Assembly: GCF_006715025.1 (NCBI RefSeq)
Contig: NZ_VFMK01000001.1
Location: forward strand, 2,914,001 to 2,978,000
DNA length: 64,000 nt
Origin: Serratia fonticola
GTDB lineage: Bacteria > Pseudomonadota > Gammaproteobacteria > Enterobacterales > Enterobacteriaceae
Direction of reading: 5' to 3'
Shown here: piece by piece, positions 15,216 through 23,653 of the stretch
How positions within the stretch are numbered: the stretch's first letter is position 1
How the letters are laid out: the number at the start of each line of letters is the position of its first letter
Notes under the pieces: model-generated
Database searches by the model: none
Told to the model about the DNA's origin: nothing
What the model saw: the letters and a program-made list of their open reading frames with translations, nothing else
Program-made: the position numbers and the translations under genes

Positions 15216-17150
15216 TCATGAAGATTTTCTCACCCGCAGATACCATTCGCACAGCAGGCGAACCTGCTTACGGGTGTAGCCTTTCTCCATCATACGGTCG
15301 ACGAAGTCATCGTGTTTTTTCTGCTCATCCGTTGAGGTTTTAGCATTAAAGGAAATGACTGGCAGCAACTCTTCGGTGTTCGAGAACATTTTCTTCTCGA
15401 TTACCGTGCGCAGCTTCTCGTAACTGGTCCAGTTCGGGTTCCGGCCACTGTTATTGGCTCGAGCACGCAGGACAAAGTTGACGATTTCGTTGCGGAAATC
15501 TTTCGGGTTGCTGATACCCGCGGGCTTCTCGATTTTCTCCAGTTCAGCATTCAACGACTCACGGTCAAACAGCTGCCCGGTATCGGGATCACGGTACTCC
15601 TGATCCTGGATCCAGAAGTCAGCGTAAGTCACGTAGCGGTCAAATATGTTTTGGCCATACTCCGAGTAAGACTCCAGATAGGCCGTCTGAATCTCTTTGC
15701 CGATGAACTCGGCGTATTTCGGGATCAGATAACCTTTCAGATGCTCCAGATATTTTTCTGCCAGATCCTGCGGGAACTGCTCACGCTCGATCTGCTGTTC
15801 CAGTACGTAGAACAGGTGGACCGGGTTAGCGGCTACCTCGGCATGATCAAAGTTGAACACCCGAGACAGGATTTTGAAGGCGAAGCGTGTCGAAAGGCCG
15901 TTCATCCCTTCGTCGACCCCGGCGTAGTCGCGATACTCCTGATACGACTTGGCTTTCGGATCGGTGTCTTTCAGGCTTTCACCATCGTAGACCCGCATCT
16001 TGGAATAGATGCTTGAGTTCTCCGGTTCTTTCAGCCGTGACAGCACGGTGAAACGAGCCAGCGTTTCCAACGTTCCCGGAGCGCAAGGCGCATGGGTCAG
16101 TTCACTGTGATCGAGCAATTTATCGTAGATTTTAATCTCTTCCGACACCCGCAGGCAGTAAGGCACTTTGACGATATAAACACGGTCAAGGAAGGCCTCA
16201 TTGTTTTTGTTGTTGCGGAAGGTTACCCACTCCGATTCGTTTGAGTGTGCCAGGATAATGCCGCTGAACGGCAGGGCAGAGATCCCCTCCGTTCCGTTGT
16301 AGTTACCCTCCTGAGTGGCCGTCAGCAGAGGGTGAAGCACCTTGATCGGTGCTTTGAACATCTCTACAAACTCCATGATCCCCTGGTTGGCACGGCACAG
16401 GGCACCAGAATAGCCATAGGCATCTGGATCGTTCTGTGCGTGATTTTCCAACTTACGGATATCCACTTTACCCACCAACGCAGAAATATCCTGGTTGTTC
16501 TCATCGCCCGGTTCGGTTTTGGCGATGGCAATCTGTTCCAGTATGGAAGGGCGAACCTTCACGACTTTAAATTTGGTGATATCGCCGCCAAACTCATGCA
16601 GGCGTTTAGCCGCCCACGGCGACATGATGGTGCCAAGATAACGCGTCGGGATGTTGTATTCTTTTTCCAGAATATTGGCATCCTCCTGCGGATTGAACAG
16701 GCACAGCGGATGGTCATTGACCGGACTGCGCTCGCCGTTAGCGCTCAACGTGTAAATAGGCACGCGCTGCATCAAGGCTTTCAGCCGTTCTGCCAGCGAT
16801 GATTTACCGCCTCCCACCGGACCCAACAGATAAAGGATCTGTTTCTTCTCTTCAAGACCCTGAGCGGCGTGTTTCAGGTAAGAGACTATCTGTTCGATAG
16901 CGTCTTCCATACCGTAGAACTCTTCGAATGCCGGGTAGCGTGCGATCACGCGGTTGGAGAACAGGCGAGACATACGCGACTCCAGCGCGGTATCCACCAT
17001 GACTGGCTCACCGATAGCCATGAGTAGACGTTCCGCCGCGTTGGCATAGGCACTGCGATCTTGCCGGCAAATGGAAAGAAATTCCTGCAGTGTGAACTCT
17101 TCGTCCTTGGCAGCTTCATAGCGCTGGCGATAGTGGTCAAATATGTTCAT
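15216..17150 (-). CDS. yeaG: Serine protein kinase YeaG (PrkA family)
   Basis: A 644-residue protein matching E. coli YeaG from MNIFDHYRQRYEAAKDEEFT onward. An AAA+ ATPase part (about residues 70-380) has Walker A GPVGGGKSSLAER near residue 110; the C-terminal part (about 385-640) is the PrkA kinase-like region. In E. coli it affects the nitrogen-starvation response and RpoS-dependent adaptation. The ATG at 17150 opens the message; a sigma-54-type promoter lies about 93 nt upstream (17243-17260), consistent with NtrC-linked control. yeaH follows in the same operon. Confidence 0.96.
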   Translation of the reverse strand: MNIFDHYRQRYEAAKDEEFTLQEFLSICRQDRSAYANAAERLLMAIGEPVMVDTALESRMSRLFSNRVIARYPAFEEFYGMEDAIEQIVSYLKHAAQGLEEKKQILYLLGPVGGGKSSLAERLKALMQRVPIYTLSANGERSPVNDHPLCLFNPQEDANILEKEYNIPTRYLGTIMSPWAAKRLHEFGGDITKFKVVKVRPSILEQIAIAKTEPGDENNQDISALVGKVDIRKLENHAQNDPDAYGYSGALCRANQGIMEFVEMFKAPIKVLHPLLTATQEGNYNGTEGISALPFSGIILAHSNESEWVTFRNNKNNEAFLDRVYIVKVPYCLRVSEEIKIYDKLLDHSELTHAPCAPGTLETLARFTVLSRLKEPENSSIYSKMRVYDGESLKDTDPKAKSYQEYRDYAGVDEGMNGLSTRFAFKILSRVFNFDHAEVAANPVHLFYVLEQQIEREQFPQDLAEKYLEHLKGYLIPKYAEFIGKEIQTAYLESYSEYGQNIFDRYVTYADFWIQDQEYRDPDTGQLFDRESLNAELEKIEKPAGISNPKDFRNEIVNFVLRARANNSGRNPNWTSYEKLRTVIEKKMFSNTEELLPVISFNAKTSTDEQKKHDDFVDRMMEKGYTRKQVRLLCEWYLRVRKSS

Positions 17151-17599
17151 GGCGATGCCCGTCCTTTCGTTATTAGCACAGGTTAAAAAAGGAGCTGGTG
17201 TTGGTATTCTGGCTCCCGAAAGCGAGAAGTTATGACTGAGTACAGCAACTCGTATGCCAACTTGGTGCGCTTATTATCGCGAGTTGCGCTGTATTGCCAC
17301 TGAGCTCAGGATAAATTCACCTTCTGATTTAAGCTTAGTTGGATACTGAAAAATTTCCTGCATGAGAAAAGGCTTTTTTTAAGTCATTTCAATGACTCAG
17401 TTAGGGCGGGAGTCGGCAAATGCCTTGTCTGGCGCGGGTTGCAGCAAAAAACGTCATGATTACGCCATCAATAATTCATATTTTCGTTCTAAGTTATTCG
17501 ATCTTCATCGTTTTCTAATGTAAAGATCGCGCATGGAAGCCCATTTTGACATAGACTGTTTGCGTTATTTACTCCCTGTACTTGATGGAAAAAGAACCA
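17151..17599. other. 449-nt divergent promoter region yeaG / mipA
   Basis: It separates the divergent yeaG and mipA genes and contains no supported ORF. The sigma-54-like promoter for yeaG is at 17243-17260. I could not place NtrC enhancer sites or the mipA promoter with confidence. Confidence 0.6.
17243..17260 (-). promoter_or_regulatory. Sigma-54 promoter of yeaGH
   Basis: On the minus strand the sequence TTGGCATACGAGTTGCTG carries the invariant GG (-24) and GC (-12) separated by exactly ten bases and matches YTGGCACG-N4-TTGCW closely. It points toward yeaG. E. coli yeaGH is known to be sigma-54/NtrC dependent. Confidence 0.75.
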
Positions 17600-18349
17600 G
17601 TGAAGATATCTCAATTCAAAACGCTCGCAATTCTCGCCTCCGCAATGGTTTATGCGCATAGTGCTCAAGCAGGAAGCTGGTCACTCGGTGCCTCAGCGCT
17701 GGTCAGCCCTGATCCCTATCGTGGTTATCAGGATCGCGTTTATCCTGTTCCTATCATCAATTACGATGGCGATGATTTTTATTTCCATACGCTGCTTGCC
17801 GGTTATAACCTGTGGAAAGATCAGCAAAATCAACTGAGTGTGATCGCGTATTATTCACCGCTGCATTACAGACCAGGCGACAGTGACGACGATCGCATGA
17901 AGCAATTAGACAAGCGCCGTAGCACCATGATGGCCGGTGTGGCTTTCACGCATAATGCCGAGTGGGGGACGATCCGCACGGCTTTCTCAGGGGATGTTCT
18001 GGATAACAGCAACGGCTTGGTTGGCGATGTTGCCTACCTTTATAAGTTCCAGGCGGGTTCCTGGAGCTTTGCGCCAGGCGTCGGCGTTAACTGGAGCAGT
18101 GCAAATCAGAACAAATACTACTATGGTATCAGCGGCGATGAATCTCGCCGTAGCACCTTTGCCAGCTATAAACCGAGCGATAGTTGGTCGCCATATCTTG
18201 AGCTGACCACAAACTATAATATTAACGCTAATTGGAATGCCTTCTTTACCGGCCGCTATAGCCGTCTGGCCAGTGAGGTTAAAGACAGCCCAATGGTTGA
18301 TAAGTCTTATTCCGGGATGCTGTGGACGGGCGTGACCTACAGTTTCTAA
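17600..18349 (+). CDS. mipA: MltA-interacting outer membrane protein MipA
   Basis: A 249-residue MipA/OmpV-family beta-barrel. In E. coli it links the lytic transglycosylase MltA to PBP1B in murein assembly. The signal peptide (about residues 1-24) ends HSAQA before GSWSLGASALVSPDPYRGY. The barrel carries alternating aromatic strands and ends SGMLWTGVTYSF with the C-terminal Phe needed for outer-membrane insertion. I choose GTG 17600 because it gives the family length (E. coli 248) and GGAAAAAG lies upstream; ATG 17585 in frame is possible but lacks a ribosome site. It is divergent from yeaG as in E. coli. Confidence 0.92.
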   Translation: MKISQFKTLAILASAMVYAHSAQAGSWSLGASALVSPDPYRGYQDRVYPVPIINYDGDDFYFHTLLAGYNLWKDQQNQLSVIAYYSPLHYRPGDSDDDRMKQLDKRRSTMMAGVAFTHNAEWGTIRTAFSGDVLDNSNGLVGDVAYLYKFQAGSWSFAPGVGVNWSSANQNKYYYGISGDESRRSTFASYKPSDSWSPYLELTTNYNINANWNAFFTGRYSRLASEVKDSPMVDKSYSGMLWTGVTYSF

Positions 18350-18386
18350 ACGCACTATGCACCATTAACGTGCGTGAGATGCATTA

Positions 18387-18410
18387 AAAAGGGGCGGGTA
18401 CGCCCCTTTT
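18387..18410. terminator. Bidirectional terminator between mipA and yeaD
   Basis: AAAAGGGGCG (18387-18396) and CGCCCCTTTT (18401-18410) form a ten-bp perfect stem with a GGTA loop between convergent genes. Confidence 0.85.
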
Positions 18411-18488
18411 GCACATCTGTGGTGCGTACAAGGTAATGCTGAAGGTGGGGGGAAGGGCGAACGTCGGCAAGACCTTCGCCCCCATTGC

Positions 18489-19367
18489 TTATACGTTGTT
18501 TTTAAGGCTGCGGATTTTGACCGCCAGGCGGGCAGGCTGTTCCCTTGCGGCAACCAGCGGTTTAGTCACGCGACCGGTTTCCACACAGACCATGGTTTTA
18601 AAGCCGTCGTTTGGCATATCATCCATACTGCAGGAGAGCTCGACACCCGGGTTCCAGGCGATCACGTCGCTCATATGCTGATGGTTGACCTCAATGGTAC
18701 GCTGCAGTACCGGGTCTTTGATCAAGCTACAGTTCGTCGCCTGGGTATAGATACGGTCGGTTCGACCGGTAAATTCCAGTTCGCCAATCTGTCGGGCCTC
18801 AAGCCCTTTCGCCACCTTATCAATGAAGTGCTCACCTAAACCAGCGACTTTGATTTTGTCGATATCGCCGATCTGGAAATAGCTATGCAGCGCGGCTGTT
18901 GCCTGATATTCACCGTGCGACTCCAGCTCAATCTCGCATTCCTCACCCAGTTTGAAGCGGGCAATCAGGGTAAAGGCGTGCGGCCACAGTTTGCGGGTCT
19001 GATCGTTATCTTTCAGGGTAAACGTCAGGATCACGCCGTTTTCATCTTCGTCGTGGGCGGTAAGCTGCCATGGCTGATTACGGGCAAAGCCGTGAGATGG
19101 GCTACCCGCAGGGCCAAACCACGGCCAGCAAATCGGTACGCCACCACGAATCGCGACCCCGTCTTTAAATGGTGTGTTGTTGCTCAGCCAGAGAACAGGT
19201 TTATCGCCACTGGGTTGCCAGGCCAGCAAATGGGCCCCTTGGAATGAAATCGCAGCGCGCACTTTCGGATGAGAAACCACCACTACCGGCAGTTCGTCCA
19301 GTTGTCGCTGGCTGATGAAAGGAGTGATTTGTTCAGTAACGGGTAAGGTGAAGATTTTTTCGTTCAT
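18489..19367 (-). CDS. yeaD: D-hexose-6-phosphate mutarotase YeaD
   Basis: A 292-residue aldose-1-epimerase-fold protein that interconverts the anomers of hexose 6-phosphates. Typical features include FQGAHLLAWQPSG near residue 43, AIRGGVPICWPWFGP near residue 71 and LHSYFQIGDIDKIKV near residue 155, with WNPGVELSCSMDDMPNDGF near the end. I use ATG 19367 (AGGCGAC upstream); an upstream in-frame ATG would add ten residues. It lies downstream of gapA on the same strand, with a repeat and a terminator between them, so it probably has its own promoter. Confidence 0.95.
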   Translation of the reverse strand: MNEKIFTLPVTEQITPFISQRQLDELPVVVVSHPKVRAAISFQGAHLLAWQPSGDKPVLWLSNNTPFKDGVAIRGGVPICWPWFGPAGSPSHGFARNQPWQLTAHDEDENGVILTFTLKDNDQTRKLWPHAFTLIARFKLGEECEIELESHGEYQATAALHSYFQIGDIDKIKVAGLGEHFIDKVAKGLEARQIGELEFTGRTDRIYTQATNCSLIKDPVLQRTIEVNHQHMSDVIAWNPGVELSCSMDDMPNDGFKTMVCVETGRVTKPLVAAREQPARLAVKIRSLKNNV

Positions 19368-19400
19368 GTTGTCGCCTTTTTTTCGCCGTAGAAACAAAGA

Positions 19401-19518
19401 TACCCTATGGATTTCAAGTCACGGCCAGGCGATAAGCTCACTTATTCCCAGTAGCATGCTAAGTGGCTGGGATGAGTCGCTGCGGTTAACAACGCGGTGG
19501 CTTGAAAGACGACGGGTA
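19401..19518. repeat. Palindromic intergenic repeat, full copy
   Basis: A 118-bp element whose reverse complement starts TACCCGTCGTCTTTCAAG and ends ACTTGAAATCCATAGGGTA. Both ends are identical to the copy at 56004-56126, in opposite orientation, with a diverged palindromic centre. It lies between the gapA terminator and the yeaD start. Confidence 0.85.
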
Positions 19519-19520
19519 TT

Positions 19521-19548
19521 ATAAAAAGGGCGACACAAGTGTCGCCCT
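19521..19548 (-). terminator. gapA terminator
   Basis: AGGGCGAC (19527-19534) pairs with GTCGCCCT (19541-19548) around a six-base loop; read leftward it is followed by a run of five T. Confidence 0.85.
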
Positions 19549-19573
19549 CTCAAATCAACTTCGCATCATGCCA

Positions 19574-20569
19574 TTACTTGGAGATGTGAGCGATCAGGTC
19601 CAGTACTTTGTTAGAGTAACCCGTTTCGTTGTCGTACCAAGAAACCAGTTTCACAAAGGTGTCGCTCAGAGCGATACCGGCTTTCGCATCGAATACAGAA
19701 GTCAGTTTTTCACCGTTGAAATCGGTAGAAACGACTTCGTCTTCAGTGTAGCCCAGTACGCCTTTCAGCTCGCCTTCTGAAGCGGCTTTAATAGCAGCAC
19801 AGATTTCTTTATAAGAAGCTGGTTTTGCCAGACGAGCAGTCAGGTCAACCACAGAGACGTTCGGAGTAGGAACGCGGAACGCCATACCGGTCAGTTTGCC
19901 GTTCAGTTCTGGGATAACTTTACCTACTGCTTTAGCAGCACCGGTAGAAGAAGGGATGATGTTCTGAGATGCGCCGCGGCCGCCGCGCCAGTCTTTGTGA
20001 GACGGGCCATCAACGGTTTTCTGAGTTGCGGTAGTCGCGTGTACAGTGGTCATCAGTGCTTCAACGATACCGAATTTGTCGTTGATAACTTTAGCCAGTG
20101 GTGCCAGGCAGTTGGTGGTACAAGAAGCGTTAGAAACGATTTCCTGGCCAGCATAGGACTTGTGGTTCACGCCCATAACGAACATTGGGGTGTCATCTTT
20201 AGATGGGCCAGTCAGAACAACTTTCTTAGCACCTGCAGCGATGTGTTTACGAGCAGTTTCGTCAGTCAGGAACAGGCCAGTTGCTTCAGCAACGACGTCA
20301 ACGTTGACTTCGTTCCACTTCAGGTTAGCCGGATCTCTTTCTGAGGTACAACGGATGGTTTTGCCGTTAACAACCAGATGGCCGTCTTTAACTTCTACAG
20401 TACCGTTGAAACGGCCGTGGGTAGAGTCGTACTTCAGCATGTAAGCCATGTAATCAGCGTCTAACAGATCGTTGATTGCAACGATTTCGATGTCAGAACG
20501 TTCCTGAGCAGCACGGAAAACAATGCGACCGATACGGCCAAAACCGTTGATACCTACTTTGATAGTCAT
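19574..20569 (-). CDS. gapA: Glyceraldehyde-3-phosphate dehydrogenase A
   Basis: A 331-residue glycolytic enzyme converting glyceraldehyde 3-phosphate, NAD+ and phosphate to 1,3-bisphosphoglycerate. The N-terminus MTIKVGINGFGRIGRIVFRA gives the NAD-binding motif. The catalytic Cys lies in SNASCTTNCLAPLAK near residue 150, and the NAD/phosphate site motif in SWYDNETGYSNKVLDL near the end. The start is ATG 20569 after GGTGGAAT; a three-residue upstream extension is ignored. It is divergent from msrB with a perfect CRP site in the shared upstream region. Confidence 0.98.
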   Translation of the reverse strand: MTIKVGINGFGRIGRIVFRAAQERSDIEIVAINDLLDADYMAYMLKYDSTHGRFNGTVEVKDGHLVVNGKTIRCTSERDPANLKWNEVNVDVVAEATGLFLTDETARKHIAAGAKKVVLTGPSKDDTPMFVMGVNHKSYAGQEIVSNASCTTNCLAPLAKVINDKFGIVEALMTTVHATTATQKTVDGPSHKDWRGGRGASQNIIPSSTGAAKAVGKVIPELNGKLTGMAFRVPTPNVSVVDLTARLAKPASYKEICAAIKAASEGELKGVLGYTEDEVVSTDFNGEKLTSVFDAKAGIALSDTFVKLVSWYDNETGYSNKVLDLIAHISK

Positions 20570-20916
20570 ATATTCCACCAGCTATTTGTTAGTGAATAAA
20601 AGGTTGGTTGTAAAATTACAAAAACCTTACCAAGCGTCAAGCGGAATCGTGTCAATTCTTGCGGCAAGTCAAACCGAAGGGGCCGTTTTGCACGCTAATT
20701 GCACATTCCATTTACGTTTGGCCTCCGTTAGATATGGGGGCAAACCGCCAAGTATAAAGTCCGTACGTGCAAGATATGTGATCTCGGTCACATATAACCG
20801 CAGCGTAACCTTTATGCGCTACAGTTTAGGCCAAAAAGGCCTGCAGTGTTGTTAATTTTTTGTTATTATTAGCTATTGTTTTCGTTGATATTATCCCCAT
20901 TCCGAGAATCGCACAA
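20570..20916. other. 347-nt divergent promoter region gapA / msrB
   Basis: No ORF is supported. It holds a perfect CRP palindrome at 20777-20792. In E. coli gapA has several promoters and responds to CRP and Cra; Cra sites were not identified. Confidence 0.65.
20777..20792. promoter_or_regulatory. CRP binding site between gapA and msrB
   Basis: TGTGA-TCTCGG-TCACA is a perfect match to the CRP consensus TGTGA-N6-TCACA. Its centre is about 215 nt from the gapA start and about 132 nt from the msrB start. Confidence 0.8.
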
Positions 20917-21330
20917 ATGGCTAAAGAGATATCTCCCAACTCACCGGTCACGGAACTGAATGAAATCCAACGTTATGTGACGCAAGAGCGCGGCACCGAA
21001 GCACCTTATTCCGGTAAATTGCTGCACAACAAGCGCGAGGGCGTCTACCATTGCCTATGCTGTAATGCGCCACTTTTTTACTCTGACAGCAAGTATGACT
21101 CTGGCTGTGGATGGCCGAGTTTCTATCAGCCGGTCTCTGACGATGCAATTCGCTATCTTGATGATAACTCACATAACATGCATCGTATTGAGATCCGCTG
21201 TGGCAGCTGCGATGCGCATCTGGGCCATGTCTTTCCCGATGGTCCTCAGCCAACCGGTGAACGTTATTGTGTCAACTCTGCGTCACTGCTTTTCACCGAT
21301 GATGAGAGTGGTCAACACACCGCAGGTTAA
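20917..21330 (+). CDS. msrB: Peptide-methionine (R)-S-oxide reductase MsrB
   Basis: A 137-residue enzyme that repairs methionine-R-sulfoxide in proteins using thioredoxin. The zinc cysteines are in CLCC (about residue 46) and CGSC (about residue 95), and the catalytic cysteine in GERYCVNSASL near residue 118. Length equals E. coli MsrB. I start at ATG 20917; a 19-residue hydrophobic extension from 20860 has no family counterpart. yeaC follows after 65 nt. Confidence 0.97.
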   Translation: MAKEISPNSPVTELNEIQRYVTQERGTEAPYSGKLLHNKREGVYHCLCCNAPLFYSDSKYDSGCGWPSFYQPVSDDAIRYLDDNSHNMHRIEIRCGSCDAHLGHVFPDGPQPTGERYCVNSASLLFTDDESGQHTAG

Positions 21331-21395
21331 GTGGAAAGTAGATCAACAAAATCGATTCAGCTGATTATTCATCTGTTGGGGGAGGAAATGCACTG

Positions 21396-21668
21396 ATGGA
21401 AGTAAAAGATCTGATTGCGGCCATGACGCCGGAAATCTACCAGCGGCTGATGCAAGCTGTTGAATTGGGCAAGTGGCCGGACGGGGTTGCACTGACGCCT
21501 GAGCAAAAGGAACACAGCCTGCAAGCGGTGATGCTTTGGCAATCGATGAACAACGCCGAACCGCAACATATGAGTATTGGCACCGATGGGCAGATCGTGA
21601 TGAAAAGCAAGCAGGAGTTAAAGCAACAGTTCGTTGCCGAGCCCCTGGTCAAGCTGAAGCCGCAGTAA
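21396..21668 (+). CDS. yeaC: YeaC, DUF1315 family protein
   Basis: A 90-residue cytoplasmic protein matching E. coli YeaC, with MTPEIYQRLMQAVELGKWPD, GVALTPEQKEHSLQAVMLWQ and the DGQIVMKSKQELKQQF end. Function is unknown. The start is preceded by GGGGGAGGAAA. It lies directly after msrB as in E. coli, probably in the same transcript, which ends at the hairpin 21679-21701. Confidence 0.93.
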   Translation: MEVKDLIAAMTPEIYQRLMQAVELGKWPDGVALTPEQKEHSLQAVMLWQSMNNAEPQHMSIGTDGQIVMKSKQELKQQFVAEPLVKLKPQ

Positions 21669-21678
21669 ATACCCGAAG

Positions 21679-21716
21679 CAGGGCGATACAGCATCGCCCT
21701 GTAGGTTCTCTTTTTC
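21679..21716 (+). terminator. Terminator of msrB-yeaC
   Basis: CAGGGCGAT (21679-21687) and ATCGCCCTG (21693-21701) form a nine-bp stem with a five-base loop, followed by TAGGTTCTCTTTTT. Confidence 0.75.
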
Positions 21717-21893
21717 CTGCGGGCTGTTACCTCTGGCGTTTCGACCTATTGATGAAACCGGGGGGTTATTAATCGCGCCATATGCCCAGAACATCGCTCC
21801 TTCTCATCAAGGCGTTAGCCAAGGAAACGGAAGCTGTACGCAGTGTCTAAAATAGCCGTGGTGGCCAATAGGGGAAAAACCCCCTTGGCGAGG

Positions 21894-22526
21894 TTAACGG
21901 CTAATGAACTGTGACAGTGTAACTAATTCTGCGCCAGCTCGCTGCATCTCCAGCAACGCCTGTTGACTGTCCTGGGGCTGCAAATTGACTCCCCGGCAGC
22001 CGTCAGTGATGACCAGCGTTTGATAGCCCAGGCGCAAGGCGTCTAACACGCTGAACTTCACGCAGTAGTCTGTTGCCAATCCCATCACGGCAAGCTGAGT
22101 AATATCTTGTGCTTTCAGCCAACTATCAAGCGCTGTCTGAGCCCGGTGCCCATTGTCAAAAAACGCGCTGTAGCTGTCGATATCTGGATTTTCACCTTTA
22201 CGAAAAACCACCTCAATGGCCTGTTGCTGAAGCTGCGGATGCAACTCTGCACCTGCAGTTTCTTGCACACAGTGCACTGGCCACCAGATCTGTGGCAGCC
22301 CTTCGAGTTCGCCAAGTGTACCCACGGGCTTATTGGCGTTAATCGCAAAGCTGCGATGATTTGCCGGATGCCAGTCCTGGCTGGCAACGATCCGCTCATT
22401 ACGCGCACGGCAAGCCTCGATCGCCTGGTTGGCAACGGCAATGGTCGCATCACCATCCACGACGCCCAGGGCACCACCAGGGCAAAAGTCGTTTTGCAAA
22501 TCAATCAACAGCAAGGCAGTCTTCAT
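21894..22526 (-). CDS. pncA: Nicotinamidase PncA
   Basis: A 210-residue isochorismatase-fold amidase that hydrolyses nicotinamide to nicotinate in NAD salvage, and also pyrazinamide. The N-terminal LLIDLQNDFCPGGALGVVDG supplies the catalytic Asp10 and part of the metal site, and MGLATDYCVKFSVLDAL the catalytic cysteine. It starts 17 nt after the ansA stop, so both are in one operon, the E. coli arrangement. Confidence 0.97.
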   Translation of the reverse strand: MKTALLLIDLQNDFCPGGALGVVDGDATIAVANQAIEACRARNERIVASQDWHPANHRSFAINANKPVGTLGELEGLPQIWWPVHCVQETAGAELHPQLQQQAIEVVFRKGENPDIDSYSAFFDNGHRAQTALDSWLKAQDITQLAVMGLATDYCVKFSVLDALRLGYQTLVITDGCRGVNLQPQDSQQALLEMQRAGAELVTLSQFISR

Positions 22527-22543
22527 CTTGGCTCCAAAGTCGG

Positions 22544-23560
22544 TTAACCCGCTGCACTCAGTTCACCACGCAAATCTTGCTGCATCAGATTGCGGATTTC
22601 GTCAGGGGTCAGTGATTGGCTCAACAGGTAATGCAATTTGGTTAGCGCGGCTTCTACCGTCATATCAAACCCGCTAATCACGCCCGCATGAGCCAGTGCA
22701 TTACCTGTGGCATAACCCTCCATATTGACACGGCCAGAAATGCATTGAGTCAGGTTGACCACTACGATGCCACGCTCAGAGGCATCACGCAATTCATCCA
22801 CCAACTCGGCTTTTTGGGGCGCGTTACCCACCCCGTAAGAGCGAAGGATCAGGGCTTTAACCGGTTGCAGTAAGAAGTTGCGTACCACCGCGCCAGAAAT
22901 TCCGGGGTAGATGGTTACCACCCCAATAGGTTGTGGTGTGATGTTATGCACGATCAGTTCGCCATTACAAACAGGAGAGGGAATACCGGCTTGACGGCGA
23001 ATATGTATCCCTGCTTCCAGTAACGCAGGCAGGTTGGGGGAGGCAAAGGCATCAAAACCATCGGCGTGTGCCTTGGTGGTACGGTTGCCACGGAACAGTT
23101 TGTTGTTGAAGAACAGGCTGACCTCATTCACCGGATGATTAGCCGCCAGATATAACGCGTTCAACAGGTTGGTCTGTCCATCGGAACGTAGCTCTGCTAA
23201 CGGAATTTGTGACCCTGTCACAATGACCGGTTTATCCAGATTCTCCAGCATGAAAGAGAGCGCCGAAGCGGTAAATGCCATGGTATCGGTGCCGTGAAGG
23301 ATCACAAAGCCATCGTATTGAGCGTAATTTTGCCTAATATCATCAGCAATGTGTTGCCAGTCTTCAGGCGTCATATCCGAAGAGTCAATCAATGGCGCAT
23401 ATTCGTGAATGGTGAAGTCCGGCATTTCTGGTCGATGGAATTCAGGCATAAGTGCCAGTTGGCGCTGCAAATGGCCCGAAACAGGGATATAGCCGTGGTC
23501 GGAACGCTGCATACCGATAGTCCCGCCGGTATAAGCGACATAGATAGATTTCTTTTGCAT
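22544..23560 (-). CDS. ansA: Cytoplasmic L-asparaginase I
   Basis: A 338-residue type I asparaginase hydrolysing asparagine to aspartate and ammonia. The two catalytic threonines lie in VAYTGGTIGMQR (about residue 14) and VILHGTDTMAFTASALSF (about residue 91). There is no signal peptide, as expected of the cytoplasmic isoform. Length equals E. coli AnsA (338). It is followed by pncA and preceded by the sppA terminator. Confidence 0.97.
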   Translation of the reverse strand: MQKKSIYVAYTGGTIGMQRSDHGYIPVSGHLQRQLALMPEFHRPEMPDFTIHEYAPLIDSSDMTPEDWQHIADDIRQNYAQYDGFVILHGTDTMAFTASALSFMLENLDKPVIVTGSQIPLAELRSDGQTNLLNALYLAANHPVNEVSLFFNNKLFRGNRTTKAHADGFDAFASPNLPALLEAGIHIRRQAGIPSPVCNGELIVHNITPQPIGVVTIYPGISGAVVRNFLLQPVKALILRSYGVGNAPQKAELVDELRDASERGIVVVNLTQCISGRVNMEGYATGNALAHAGVISGFDMTVEAALTKLHYLLSQSLTPDEIRNLMQQDLRGELSAAG

Positions 23561-23613
23561 GGCATAAATCTTATGGCTTTCAGATGGGCTGAATTATAGG
23601 GGGATAACAGCAG

Positions 23614-23638
23614 AAAAAAAGCCCGGTATGAACCGGGC
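23614..23638 (-). terminator. sppA terminator
   Basis: GCCCGGT (23621-23627) and ACCGGGC (23632-23638) form a strong hairpin; read leftward it is followed by seven T (23614-23620). Confidence 0.85.
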
Positions 23639-23653
23639 CGGAGATTTTATGGG

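Noticed and set aside
16245..16802. 185-codon plus-strand ORF opposite yeaG
   Set aside because: Shadow of the conserved YeaG coding frame.
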